Shown in pieces: positions 1 to 7,680 of a stretch of 64,000 nt of DNA. A model generated the notes under the pieces. The model was not told the DNA's origin. It did not search any database and worked only from the letters and a program-made list of their open reading frames with translations. Source of the stretch: Bacteroidia bacterium (GTDB lineage: Bacteria; Bacteroidota; Bacteroidia; J057; JADKCL01); contig JACJYV010000005.1 in NCBI GenBank assembly GCA_020635905.1, forward strand, positions 248,001 through 312,000, written 5' to 3'. The first letter of the stretch is position 1; every line of letters starts with the position of its first letter. The position numbers and the translations under genes are program-made.

Positions 1-238
1 CGTCGTAGGTGACCATGACCTGGGTCTGGATTTTGGCAAAGGAGGTGTCGTAAGGAAAGGTCTGGAAAAAGTTGGTGGCAGTGTCGGCCTCCTTCCAGGC
101 GGGCTCGTCGAGGAGTCCGTCGAGGGTGAGGTGGGAGGTGGATTTACGGATATTGAGCTGCCAGGCTTCGTTTTCCTGGCCGAAGGAAGGCAGGGAACAA
201 AGCAGGGAAATGAAGCAAAAAGGAGAGCGCTTGCTCAA
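1..238 (-). CDS. DUF5916-type secreted protein, N-terminal part (cut by window edge)
   Basis: Reading leftward from a TTG at 238 gives a hydrophobic leader (PFCFISLLCSLPSFGQ) followed by LDGLLDEPAWKEA and a run of about 40 residues ending at the window edge. The LDG-LDE-AW pattern is the start of the CBM9-like domain that begins Bacteroidota DUF5916 proteins, large secreted or outer-membrane proteins of unknown role with a C-terminal beta-barrel-like part. No ATG is available before the in-frame stop at about 262, so TTG is the best start; no clear ribosome binding site is seen. The 3' end lies outside the window, so integrity cannot be judged. Confidence 0.75.
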   Translation of the reverse strand, partial: MSKRSPFCFISLLCSLPSFGQENEAWQLNIRKSTSHLTLDGLLDEPAWKEADTATNFFQTFPYDTSFAKIQTQVMVTYD

Positions 239-497
239 TGTGATCTGATATGGGTGAATTTACCGAAAGCCAAAATAACCTTTTCCCGGGAAATTTTGTT
301 TGGGTGGTGGAATTTGGTGGAATTTGTCGGGTGGAGTGCTTGCTTTGAGTGTCAATTTCAGGAAAAACAGGTTGAAAGGGTTTGTATCGCAAAGTGCGCT
401 AAGATTTTTGGACCCTCCCGAATGCTTTCAGGATTCCGTTGGCTGAGGTGGCAAAGAACGCTAAGCAAGCCTTTTTAAATACGTTTTGTCTTTGGGA

Positions 498-515
498 TCC
501 CGAAAGCTTTCGGGA
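498..515. repeat. Palindrome TCCCGAAAGCTTTCGGGA
   Basis: A perfect 18-bp palindrome (TCCCGAAAGCTTTCGGGA) flanked by TTTGGGA on the left and TTGC on the right. It shares its outer arms and flanks with the palindrome at 561-579, which suggests a dispersed repeat family and not a gene-specific operator. Confidence 0.75.
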
Positions 516-560
516 TTGCTCCCTTCAACCCACAAAACGCGGAAAACAACCCCTTTGCGA

Positions 561-579
561 TCCCGGATAGCTATCGGGA
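561..579. repeat. Palindrome TCCCGGATAGCTATCGGGA
   Basis: A near-perfect palindrome (TCCCGGATAGCTATCGGGA) with the same TTTGCGA / TTGC flanks as the one at 498-515 but a different core (ATAGCTAT in place of AAAGCTTT). Paired core changes that keep the symmetry suggest that the folded form matters. Confidence 0.75.
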
Positions 580-959
580 TTGCGTGACCTTTAAACCCTT
601 AAGTTGACGCACATGCGGTAGCAATCGGCATCGCTAAGCTGGACGTTTTATTTGCATTTTGTCTTTGCGATCCCGCTTTCAATGGCTGGCGGGGGACCTC
701 TGAGCTGTGGGGATGAGGGCAGACGGCGGCGCTTTTGGCCGGCTGCCCGGAGAAGGGAGGGTTGGTGCGAACAGATCACAGGACCCCGCCAGCCTGTTTT
801 CATGTTTTTTGCGCAGCAAAACGGGTTTCAGTTCCCGCCAGGGCCAATCAGATATTTTTTCCCAAAACCCCAACTCACCCGTTACTAAAGAAGGATCAGA
901 AGAAACAGCTTTCGTTTGGTGGGTTGAAATGCTTTCAGGGCAAAATTGTATATTTGAAT

Positions 960-1502
960 GTGGACGAACCCAGAACATACTACCTTGCGGGCGAACGCCT
1001 TTACCTGCGCGAACTGCGCCCTGAAGATGCGGCCGGAAATTATCTGGCCTGGATGAATGATCCTGAAATTACCCAATTTCTGGAAAGCCGTTTCAGGTCG
1101 TACACAGAGCAGGATTTGCTGGACTACATTGAGGTGACCAGCCAGGACCCCAATTCTTACCCCATGGCGATCTGTCAGAGTGTGGACGGCAGGCATGTGG
1201 GCAATATCAAACTGGGGCCTGTGAATACGATTCACCGTCATGGCGACATTGGGATCATCATCGGGGAGCGGGATTGCTGGGGCAAGGGCTATGCGACGGA
1301 GGCCATTCGGCTGCTGGTGGATTTTGCGTTTGAGGAGCTGGGTCTGCACAAGGTCACGGCGGGTTGCTACAGCGATAATCCGGGCTCGGCGAAGGCTTTT
1401 TTGAAGGCGGGTTTTGTGGAAGAGGGGGTGAAAAAGGAACAATATTTGAGTAATGGGGTGTATGTGGATGGGATTTTGCTGGGCATGGTGAACGGGGGAT
1501 GA
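960..1502 (+). CDS. GNAT family N-acetyltransferase (RimJ/RimL-like)
   Basis: A 180-residue protein of the GNAT superfamily, which moves an acetyl group from acetyl-CoA to an amine; the RimJ/RimL/SpeG-like subgroup acts on protein N-termini, polyamines or antibiotics. The subgroup signature is seen as GERLYLRELRPEDA at the N-terminus, a central IGIIIGERDCWGKGYATEA segment (acetyl-CoA loop) and HKVTAGCYSDNPGSAKAFLKAGF near the end. The reading frame is open well upstream, but the family begins a few residues before YYLAGERLYLRE, so the GTG at 960 is preferred. The gene stands alone between a spacer and the convergent TerC gene. The substrate cannot be told from sequence. Confidence 0.85.
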   Translation: MDEPRTYYLAGERLYLRELRPEDAAGNYLAWMNDPEITQFLESRFRSYTEQDLLDYIEVTSQDPNSYPMAICQSVDGRHVGNIKLGPVNTIHRHGDIGIIIGERDCWGKGYATEAIRLLVDFAFEELGLHKVTAGCYSDNPGSAKAFLKAGFVEEGVKKEQYLSNGVYVDGILLGMVNGG

Positions 1503-1691
1503 GTGGGGTTTTAACACAGAGGACACCGAGGTCTTATGAGTTCACGGAGATTTTTTGATTGAAAGCTTCCGCTTTGGGGGTGGGTTTCAACACAAAGGCA
1601 CGAAGATCTCAAAGGCTCTTGGTGTATTAAATGCTTCCGCTGTTCTGGCGGGGCTGAATGCAGACAGCTGAACGCTTGCAACTAAAAAAAT
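1503..1691. other. Spacer with degenerate ACACARAGGCAC-type repeats
   Basis: Between two convergent genes. Two related stretches occur, CACAGAGGACACCGAGGTC at about 1515-1533 and CACAAAGGCACGAAGATC at about 1592-1609, resembling the short degenerate repeats often found between genes in Bacteroidota and other phyla. Two copies of GCTTCCGCT (about 1565 and 1632) also recur. No gene or terminator is evident. Confidence 0.45.
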
Positions 1692-2711
1692 TTATTTTTC
1701 TTTGGTTGGCTCTTCGGCGCGGACGGGTACCACGAGAGACATGAGGATGGAGCCGGCCAGGATGGAGATGATGATGGTAAATGAAAGCCAGTTGGGAATG
1801 GTGAGGTGGGTCCATTCGGGGAGATTCCAGCCAAACCAGTCGTGGAGACTGTGGGGCACTTCCATCAGCATTTTGACCCCAATAAACATGAGGACGAAGG
1901 AGATGCCTTTTTGCAGGAGGTGAAATTTGTCGATGGAGCCTTCCAGCAGGAAATACATGGCCCGCAGGCCCATGACAGCAAAGATATTGGAGGTATAGAC
2001 GATGAAGGCATCCTGGGAAATGGAAAATACGGCCGGGATGGAGTCCACGGCGAAGATGATGTCTGTGGTTTCGATCAGCAATACGACCAGCAGCAGGGTG
2101 GTAAAATATAATTTGCCGTCGATGCGGGTGATGAAGGAGCCTCCCGAGGCATCGGGATGGAAGCGAAAACGGCGGCGCAGCTGCTTGTACATCCAGCTCT
2201 GATCAGGCTCGAATTCATCTTCTTTGCCTGAAAAAAGCATCTTGAAGCCCGTGTAGAGCAGGAATGCGCCAAAAAAATACAGGACCCAGTGGAACTGGGC
2301 CACGATCACATTGCCCAGGCCAATGAAGATGCCGCGAAACACCACCGCGCCGATCACCCCATAATACAGAATTTTGTGGTGGTAGCGTTCATCGACCTTG
2401 AAGTGCCTGAAAATGAGGATAAAAACAAAGATATTATCGACCGAAAGGGAGTACTCCGTGACGTATGCAGTGAGAAAACTGAAGGCGTCGTCGTGGGAGC
2501 GGTAGAAATAAATAAGACTGCCAAAGGAGACGGAAATCACCACCCAAAGCATACTTTGCAAAAGGGCGGACTTCATGGAAACCCGGTGCTTTCCCCGGCT
2601 CAAAAAGCCCAGATCAACCACCAGAAATACCAAAATCACAATTGCGAAAACAGGAATGAGCCAATTGCCCGACCCGTTCCAATCCGCAATTATTTCCTTG
2701 ATACGGTCCAT
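1692..2711 (-). CDS. TerC/Alx family integral membrane protein
   Basis: A 339-residue membrane protein of the TerC/Alx family, linked to metal-ion (manganese) export, tellurite resistance and the alkaline-inducible alx gene of E. coli. The family signature is clear: acidic residues inside membrane segments, as in TAYVTEYSLSVDNIFVFIL (about residues 82-100) and LIETTDIIFAVDSIPAVFSI (about 213-232), and around nine hydrophobic helices. The 339-residue length is normal. A cytoplasmic loop around residues 160-200 is rich in charged residues. The ATG at 2711 fits the usual family start. Its neighbours are unrelated, and no metal riboswitch was recognised in the 220-bp upstream spacer. Confidence 0.93.
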   Translation of the reverse strand: MDRIKEIIADWNGSGNWLIPVFAIVILVFLVVDLGFLSRGKHRVSMKSALLQSMLWVVISVSFGSLIYFYRSHDDAFSFLTAYVTEYSLSVDNIFVFILIFRHFKVDERYHHKILYYGVIGAVVFRGIFIGLGNVIVAQFHWVLYFFGAFLLYTGFKMLFSGKEDEFEPDQSWMYKQLRRRFRFHPDASGGSFITRIDGKLYFTTLLLVVLLIETTDIIFAVDSIPAVFSISQDAFIVYTSNIFAVMGLRAMYFLLEGSIDKFHLLQKGISFVLMFIGVKMLMEVPHSLHDWFGWNLPEWTHLTIPNWLSFTIIISILAGSILMSLVVPVRAEEPTKEK

Positions 2712-2930
2712 TGATTTTCCCGTGTAAAATTAATATTTATTTGCTCATCTCCTATGACGAAATGCCCCTGGGACTACAAAGAACGGATTGCAGACCGATA
2801 TGTTTACGAAACCGGATTCTGATTGAGGGTGACCCGTGGAAGAAAGCAAAGAATTTGACTATAATATAGCTCTGAATAAGTTGATTTTCCAAGTCATGCC
2901 TGACTTTCTCTTTTTTGATTAACTTCAGGT

Positions 2931-4166
2931 ATGGAAAGAAACGGCCTCTTTGCTGATTTACTGGTTCTGGAACTGGCCAATGTGCTGGCGGGTCCCTCCG
3001 TGGGGATGTTTCTGACCGAACTGGGGGCCAGGGTGATCAAGGTGGAGAGCCTGCCAGGCGGCGGGGATGTGACCCGCACCTGGAAATTGCCTTCTGAGGA
3101 GAATGAAACGGATATTTCTGCCTATTTCAGTGCGGTAAACTGGGGCAAGGAATCCATTGCCCTGGACCTGGGCCAGCCCGAGGGTACAGCTTTGCTGTAC
3201 GATCTGGTTAAGCAGGCAGATATCCTGATCGCCAGTTACAAGCCGGGCGATGCCGCCCGGCTGAAGGTGGACTTTGCCTCCCTGCAATCCATTAACCCGG
3301 CTCTGATCTATGCAGATATTTCGGGTTACGGCCCGGGCGATGCCCGCCCGGCTTTTGATGCGGTGCTGCAGGCAGAAGCAGGTTTCACCTTCATGAATGG
3401 CGAACCCGGCGGTCCGCCGGTCAAAATGCCCGTAGCACTGATCGATGTGCTGGCGGGTCACCAGCTCAAGGAAGCCATTCTGCTGGCCCTCATTCAACGG
3501 ATGAAAACAGGAAAAGGAAGTCAGGTGGGAACCACCTTATTTGGGGCGGCCCTGGCCTCCCTGGTCAACCAGGCCACCAACTGGTTGGTGGCGGGCAGCA
3601 TTCCCCAAAGGAAGGGCTCTTCCCATCCCAATATTGCGCCTTATGGCACCATTTTTCATACCCTGGAGGGCAAAGCCCTGGTGCTGGCGGTCGGGAGCGA
3701 CCGGCAGTTTGTGGGTTTATGTGAAGCCCTTGGGCTGAAGGAGCTGGCTCATTCCACAAGGTTTGAAAGCAATACCCAGCGGGTCAAAAACAGGGTGGAT
3801 CTGGAAGAAATCCTGCGGGAAGCGATTGGAAAAACCCGGCGGGAGGAGCTGCTGGCTAAACTGGCGGAACTGAAAGTTCCAGCCGGGCCTGTACGGGACA
3901 TGGAGGAAGTTTTTGCTTTGGAAACTGCCCGTGAGGTTACTTTCAGAGGCCAGTTGCCCGAAGGGAGATGGATCGAAGGTGTACGGGGTAATGCTTTTCA
4001 GGGTGAAGGTCTGAACCCTTTGCCTTTGACTCCCCCACCCCATTTCAACCAGCATGGCGAAGAAATTCTTGTTGGATTGCTTGGCTACGGCCCGGAAAAA
4101 ATAGCCGCCCTGGCGGCCCAAAATATCATCAAAGAAGAGGAGAAATGGCAAAAAAAGAAGATCTGA
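2931..4166 (+). CDS. CaiB/BaiF family CoA-transferase (class III)
   Basis: A 411-residue class III CoA-transferase, a cytoplasmic enzyme family that moves CoA between carboxylic acids through an aspartyl-CoA intermediate. Features seen: an N-terminal LADLLVLELANVLAGPSVGMF-type opening, WGKESIALDL, the ALIYADISGYGPGD segment, and the presumed catalytic Asp172 in PVALIDVLAGHQ. The family length is normal. The 3' end overlaps the start of the Rieske gene by 22 bp, so the two are co-translated. The substrate is not evident; alpha-methylacyl-CoA racemase belongs to the same superfamily and cannot be excluded, but the transferase reading is favoured. Confidence 0.9.
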   Translation: MERNGLFADLLVLELANVLAGPSVGMFLTELGARVIKVESLPGGGDVTRTWKLPSEENETDISAYFSAVNWGKESIALDLGQPEGTALLYDLVKQADILIASYKPGDAARLKVDFASLQSINPALIYADISGYGPGDARPAFDAVLQAEAGFTFMNGEPGGPPVKMPVALIDVLAGHQLKEAILLALIQRMKTGKGSQVGTTLFGAALASLVNQATNWLVAGSIPQRKGSSHPNIAPYGTIFHTLEGKALVLAVGSDRQFVGLCEALGLKELAHSTRFESNTQRVKNRVDLEEILREAIGKTRREELLAKLAELKVPAGPVRDMEEVFALETAREVTFRGQLPEGRWIEGVRGNAFQGEGLNPLPLTPPPHFNQHGEEILVGLLGYGPEKIAALAAQNIIKEEEKWQKKKI

Positions 4167-4513
4167 CCTGGCACAGGGTCAACGAGGCAGGTAACGGAGG
4201 GGTTAATTTTGTGAAAGAAGGCCGGGGTCGTTTTGCGCTGGTCAACGACAAGCGCCTGCTTTTCATGCGGGTGAAGGATGAACTCTTTTGCATTTCGCCC
4301 AAATGCCCGCACAACGGGGCTTCCCTGCATGCCGGGCTGGTGAGTGGCTACATCCTGGCCTGTCCCCTGCACCGTTTTGAATTTGACTTAAGGGACGGAA
4401 AAAATGTGAGTGGAGAGGGCTATTATCTGGAGAATTTTCCGGTGGAAATCCGGGAAGATGGCATGTATGTGGGGATGGAAAAACCGCGGGGTTTTCTGGC
4501 CGGGTGGTGGTAA
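4145..4513 (+). CDS. Rieske [2Fe-2S] ferredoxin-like protein
   Basis: A 122-residue soluble Rieske protein. The cluster-binding residues are intact: Cys54-x-His56 (KCPHNGASL) and Cys73-x2-His76 (ACPLHRFEF), with 16 residues between the pairs. No signal peptide or membrane anchor is present, so it is probably a cytoplasmic ferredoxin-like electron carrier of the NirD or dioxygenase-ferredoxin type. It begins inside the end of the CoA-transferase gene (22-bp overlap), making a two-gene operon. No partner reductase or oxygenase lies nearby. A TonB-independent, purely regulatory role is possible; the redox-carrier role is inferred from the motif. Confidence 0.92.
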   Translation: MAKKEDLTWHRVNEAGNGGVNFVKEGRGRFALVNDKRLLFMRVKDELFCISPKCPHNGASLHAGLVSGYILACPLHRFEFDLRDGKNVSGEGYYLENFPVEIREDGMYVGMEKPRGFLAGWW

Positions 4514-4527
4514 ATTTTCTGTAAATA

Positions 4528-4869
4528 TCAGCCTAAAAACAGACCACAGGACGGGCAATCCACTTTATGCTGGGTTCGGGCCTCACAGGCGGGACAGATT
4601 TCGGGAATGCCTTCCAAATGCACATTGAACAGGTCTTCCATGGCTTCTTCGAGCCAGGCTTTGTCTGATTCCAGCACGTGAAACTCGATAGGCCCCGTGG
4701 CAGGGTTATAGCCTCCCAGGCCTGCGCCTCCCCCGATCAGATTCTGAACGCCTTCATTTTTGACCAGATAGTGCACCCGGGCACGGTCCAGCAACATGCG
4801 CACCCTGAGGGCTTCAGTGATTGACCAGGCTGTCAGAAGGGGGACAAATTTCACATCCTTCTGAAACAT
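4528..4869 (-). CDS. DUF2007-type protein with C-terminal zinc ribbon
   Basis: A 113-residue cytoplasmic protein. The N-terminal part (TAWSITEALRVRMLLDRARVHYLVKNEG and later EFHVLESDKAWLEEAMEDL) matches the DUF2007 putative signal-transducing fold, a small alpha/beta domain. The C-terminus adds CPACEARTQHKVDCPSCG, a two-knuckle zinc-ribbon pattern (Cys-x2-Cys, 11 residues, Cys-x2-Cys). It is the last gene of a leftward cluster and starts 2 bp after the lipoprotein gene stops, so translational coupling is likely. Function unknown. Confidence 0.75.
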   Translation of the reverse strand: MFQKDVKFVPLLTAWSITEALRVRMLLDRARVHYLVKNEGVQNLIGGGAGLGGYNPATGPIEFHVLESDKAWLEEAMEDLFNVHLEGIPEICPACEARTQHKVDCPSCGLFLG

Positions 4870-4871
4870 CC

Positions 4872-5366
4872 TTATTTGGTAATGGTAATAGCCGAAGTGC
4901 GAACGGTATTGCTTTGGTGACCTGCACGGTCAACCAACCAGACATCGTAATAGATGTCTTCTGCATCCGGCCCGACATAAGGAGGGAAGTCCTTTGAAAG
5001 TTGAGGCAACACCTCAACATTGATATCAATGGTGCCCTGAATCGAGGGCTTACGGGTTTGGGGGGTCAGATCAGGCATTGAAAATGCCTCTGTACGCACG
5101 GAATCAGGAATATTATCGCGGGTATCCCGAATGAAAAGGTTGGAAACCTTTTCACCAGTGTTATCGCCGAGATCGCCGTCACCATCCTGAAAATGAATGG
5201 TAATGACAAAAAGATCGTCTGGATTGCTGCGGGAAACCTGTTTGGGTGAAACATCCATAAAAAGAATCTCGGGCTCAACGTCAAAAACCGGCCCGCTGCT
5301 GCAGCCAGCGGCTGTCAGCATGATGGCTCCACTCAGGAGCAGCAATATGGAGTGGAATGAGCGCAT
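4872..5366 (-). CDS. Predicted lipoprotein, Bacteroidota-specific
   Basis: A 164-residue exported lipoprotein: a hydrophobic leader ending in LTAAGC gives a lipobox with Cys22. The mature part contains FVITIHFQDGDGDLGDNTG, an Asp/Gly-rich stretch that looks like a calcium-binding loop and recurs in a family of uncharacterised Bacteroidota lipoproteins, then a beta-rich C-terminus ending DRAGHQSNTVRTSAITITK. It sits between the ABC permease gene (129 bp upstream) and the DUF2007 gene (2 bp downstream). Role unknown; an envelope location is predicted. Confidence 0.7.
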   Translation of the reverse strand: MRSFHSILLLLSGAIMLTAAGCSSGPVFDVEPEILFMDVSPKQVSRSNPDDLFVITIHFQDGDGDLGDNTGEKVSNLFIRDTRDNIPDSVRTEAFSMPDLTPQTRKPSIQGTIDINVEVLPQLSKDFPPYVGPDAEDIYYDVWLVDRAGHQSNTVRTSAITITK

Positions 5367-5495
5367 TTCTTGTCCCGATAAATAAATTTAGGCAAAAATC
5401 AGCATAGCTGCAATCAGTTTACAAGTGACTTTCATGGAAATAACGCTGTGATCCGGGCTTTGTTTTATGAAATAGAATTTCCCGGCTGAAATCCC

Positions 5496-6767
5496 TTAAC
5501 TGCGGAAAATCCATTTGAACAGCTCTGCGAATGATGGTTTTTTACCGTACATCAGGATTCCCACCCTGTACACCCGGGCGGCCACCCAGGTGGCCCCCAG
5601 AAATCCCCCAATCAGCAACAGCATGGAAACAGCCAGTTCCCAGGCAGGCACATCCGTAGCCGTATAGCGAATCATCATCACATTGGATGAAAAGAGGGGA
5701 AAATGCGACATAAATACGCTCAGAGGCCCATTGGGATTCTGAATGATATTGGCCAGCACCAGCATGGGGATGATGAGAGGCATGACCACGGGCCAGGTAA
5801 ATTGCTGGGCATCAGTCTCCTGGTCCACCGCCGAGCCAACGGCGGCGAAGAGGGAACCATAAAGGAGGTAGCCTCCCAAAAAGTAAAACAAAAAGAGGAG
5901 AATCATTTTCAGATTGAAGGCCTGAAGGGCCTGCTGGATCATTTCCACCTGGTCGCGGGCCTGGGCCATATCTGCCCCGGATACGGAGGCGCCGCCTCCG
6001 CCAAAAATCAGGGAAACAGCCGTGCTGATTCCCAGAAACAGCAAAATCCAGGCAATAAACTGAGTAAGGCCCGCTGCCCCAATCCCGATCACCTTGCCCA
6101 TCATGAGTTGGAAGGGCTTCACGGATGAAGCCATCACCTCCACGATGCGATTGGCCTTCTCCTCAATGACACCCCGCATCACAAACATGCCGTAGAATAC
6201 CAGCATAAAATATATGAGCATGCTCATCACATAGCCAACCATGGAAGCGACTTCAGCACTGAGTTGTTCTTCTGCTCCCACCGTGGTTTCGTCAATTTCG
6301 GCGCCCACATTCAGCAATTCAAAATCCTCCCGCGAAATTCCCAGGCGTTTCATGCGAAACCTGCGGGTTCCTTCCTTCAGCCGGTCGGTCAGGCTGCGTT
6401 TGAGACCAAGACTGAGTTTTTCATTGGCAGCCAGGGGTGCCGTGTTGCGACCACTCAGATTTTCAAATATTTTGGGAATAATCAAAAGGGCTTCGCCAGG
6501 TTTGAGGGAGTCTTTTTGGATTTGTTCATCGTACAGGGCAGGCAAAAAGGTGATTCCATCCCCGCTTTTTAATTCCTCCCCAATCCCCTCTGTCTGATCC
6601 AGCACGTAAACAGTCAGTTTTTGCTCTCCCACATGGGTGGCTGAAAGAATGGGAATGAGAACCAGGGCCCCCAAAAGTACGGGCATCAGGAGGGTGGAAA
6701 GAATGAATGCCTTTGACTTGACCCGGGTAAGGTATTCCCGCTCAATGATGGTCCAGACCTTATGCAT
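5496..6767 (-). CDS. ABC-2 type transporter permease (NatB-like)
   Basis: A 423-residue permease of the ABC-2 family. One membrane segment near residues 20-45 is followed by a large extracytoplasmic domain (about 50-190) and then five or six helices, including the VMRGVIEEKANRIVEVMASS motif (about 197-216) that is typical of the NatB/YhaP group. It pairs with the ATPase encoded just upstream; the two genes overlap by 8 bp. NatAB-type pumps export sodium or other small cationic compounds, but the substrate here is unproven. The start IEREYLTRVKSKAF shortly after Met1 is the usual opening of this family. Confidence 0.9.
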   Translation of the reverse strand: MHKVWTIIEREYLTRVKSKAFILSTLLMPVLLGALVLIPILSATHVGEQKLTVYVLDQTEGIGEELKSGDGITFLPALYDEQIQKDSLKPGEALLIIPKIFENLSGRNTAPLAANEKLSLGLKRSLTDRLKEGTRRFRMKRLGISREDFELLNVGAEIDETTVGAEEQLSAEVASMVGYVMSMLIYFMLVFYGMFVMRGVIEEKANRIVEVMASSVKPFQLMMGKVIGIGAAGLTQFIAWILLFLGISTAVSLIFGGGGASVSGADMAQARDQVEMIQQALQAFNLKMILLFLFYFLGGYLLYGSLFAAVGSAVDQETDAQQFTWPVVMPLIIPMLVLANIIQNPNGPLSVFMSHFPLFSSNVMMIRYTATDVPAWELAVSMLLLIGGFLGATWVAARVYRVGILMYGKKPSFAELFKWIFRS

Positions 6768-7680
6768 GGGCGGGGCTTCCTTTCACGAGTTGAATGAATA
6801 TTTCCTGCAATCTGGGCAAATGCAATTCAAAACGAATGATTTCCAGATCGAGTTTGCTTATTTCCCTGAACAACTGGCGGCGGTCCGTTCCCTCAGGGAA
6901 TTCAATCAGGGCTTCCGTGGGGGTCATTTCAAGAATTTTTCCGCCCGGAATTTTCCTCAACTCTTCCCCGTCACCATAAAAACGGAAGGAAAAAATGTTT
7001 TTCACGAAACTCTCGCGGGCCTGCTGCAACGAATCCTCCAGCAGTACCTTTCCCTGGTTGATCAGCGCAATTTTATCGCACAATTCCTCCACCTGCTCCA
7101 TGCGATGGGTCGAAAATATAATGGTGGTGCCTTTTGCGCTCAGGGCACGAATTTCATCCTCGATCAGCTGGGTATTGATGGGATCGAGACCCGAAAATGG
7201 CTCATCCAGGATGAGCAATTCTGGCTCATGGGCCACCGTGGCAATAAATTGCACCTTTTGCTGCATCCCCTTCGACAATTCCCGGATTTCTTTTCCCGCC
7301 CAATCCTGGATATTCAGACGATCCAGCCAGGATTTGACCTTATTTTCAGCCTCTTTACGGGCCAGACCTTTGAGCCGCAACAGGTACACCAATTGCTCAA
7401 AAACCTTCATTTTCTTGTACAGGCCCCGTTCCTCAGGCATGTAGCCTATGCGCACCACATCCTCAGGAGTAAGGGATTTTCCTTTGATCAGAATTTCGCC
7501 GCTGTCCGGGCCAGTGATGCAGGTAATCATGCGAATGAGGGAGGTTTTCCCAGCCCCGTTCGGACCCAGCAATCCGTAAATAGAACCTGTGGGAATGGAA
7601 AGCGAAACTCCATCCACGGCGGGCTTTGCCGTAGAATAGCGTTTGGTCAGATTACGCAATTGGAGGAAATTTTCTGTCAT
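6760..7680 (-). CDS. ABC transporter ATP-binding protein (NatA-like)
   Basis: A 306-residue cytoplasmic ATPase. Seen in order: Walker A GPNGAGKTSLIR (about residues 39-50), the Q-loop around GYMPEERGLYKKM, the ABC signature LSKGMQQK, Walker B LLILDEPFSGLDP and the switch His in TIIFSTHRM. The C-terminal 80 residues form the extra domain found in NatA-type proteins (DUF4162-like). Its start overlaps the stop of the upstream secreted-protein gene by 4 bp (ATGA) and its end overlaps the permease gene by 8 bp, so the three are translated as a unit. Confidence 0.94.
   Translation of the reverse strand: MTENFLQLRNLTKRYSTAKPAVDGVSLSIPTGSIYGLLGPNGAGKTSLIRMITCITGPDSGEILIKGKSLTPEDVVRIGYMPEERGLYKKMKVFEQLVYLLRLKGLARKEAENKVKSWLDRLNIQDWAGKEIRELSKGMQQKVQFIATVAHEPELLILDEPFSGLDPINTQLIEDEIRALSAKGTTIIFSTHRMEQVEELCDKIALINQGKVLLEDSLQQARESFVKNIFSFRFYGDGEELRKIPGGKILEMTPTEALIEFPEGTDRRQLFREISKLDLEIIRFELHLPRLQEIFIQLVKGSPAHA

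Larger units (their letters stand above)
239..959. other. Long spacer with dispersed palindromes
   Basis: No convincing gene is seen here: the possible reading frames have no recognisable domain and overlap each other on both strands. The spacer holds two near-perfect palindromes (498-515 and 561-579), each inside a shared TTTGsGATCCCG...CGGGATTGC context, plus weaker relatives near 416-433 and 668-690. A TATATTTG at 948-955 resembles the Bacteroidota -7 element and lies just before the GNAT gene. Confidence 0.6.

Noticed and set aside
885..1526. 213-residue reading frame on the minus strand
   Set aside because: It is antisense to the acetyltransferase gene, has no domain, and is rich in His/Ile as expected from a shadow of that gene.
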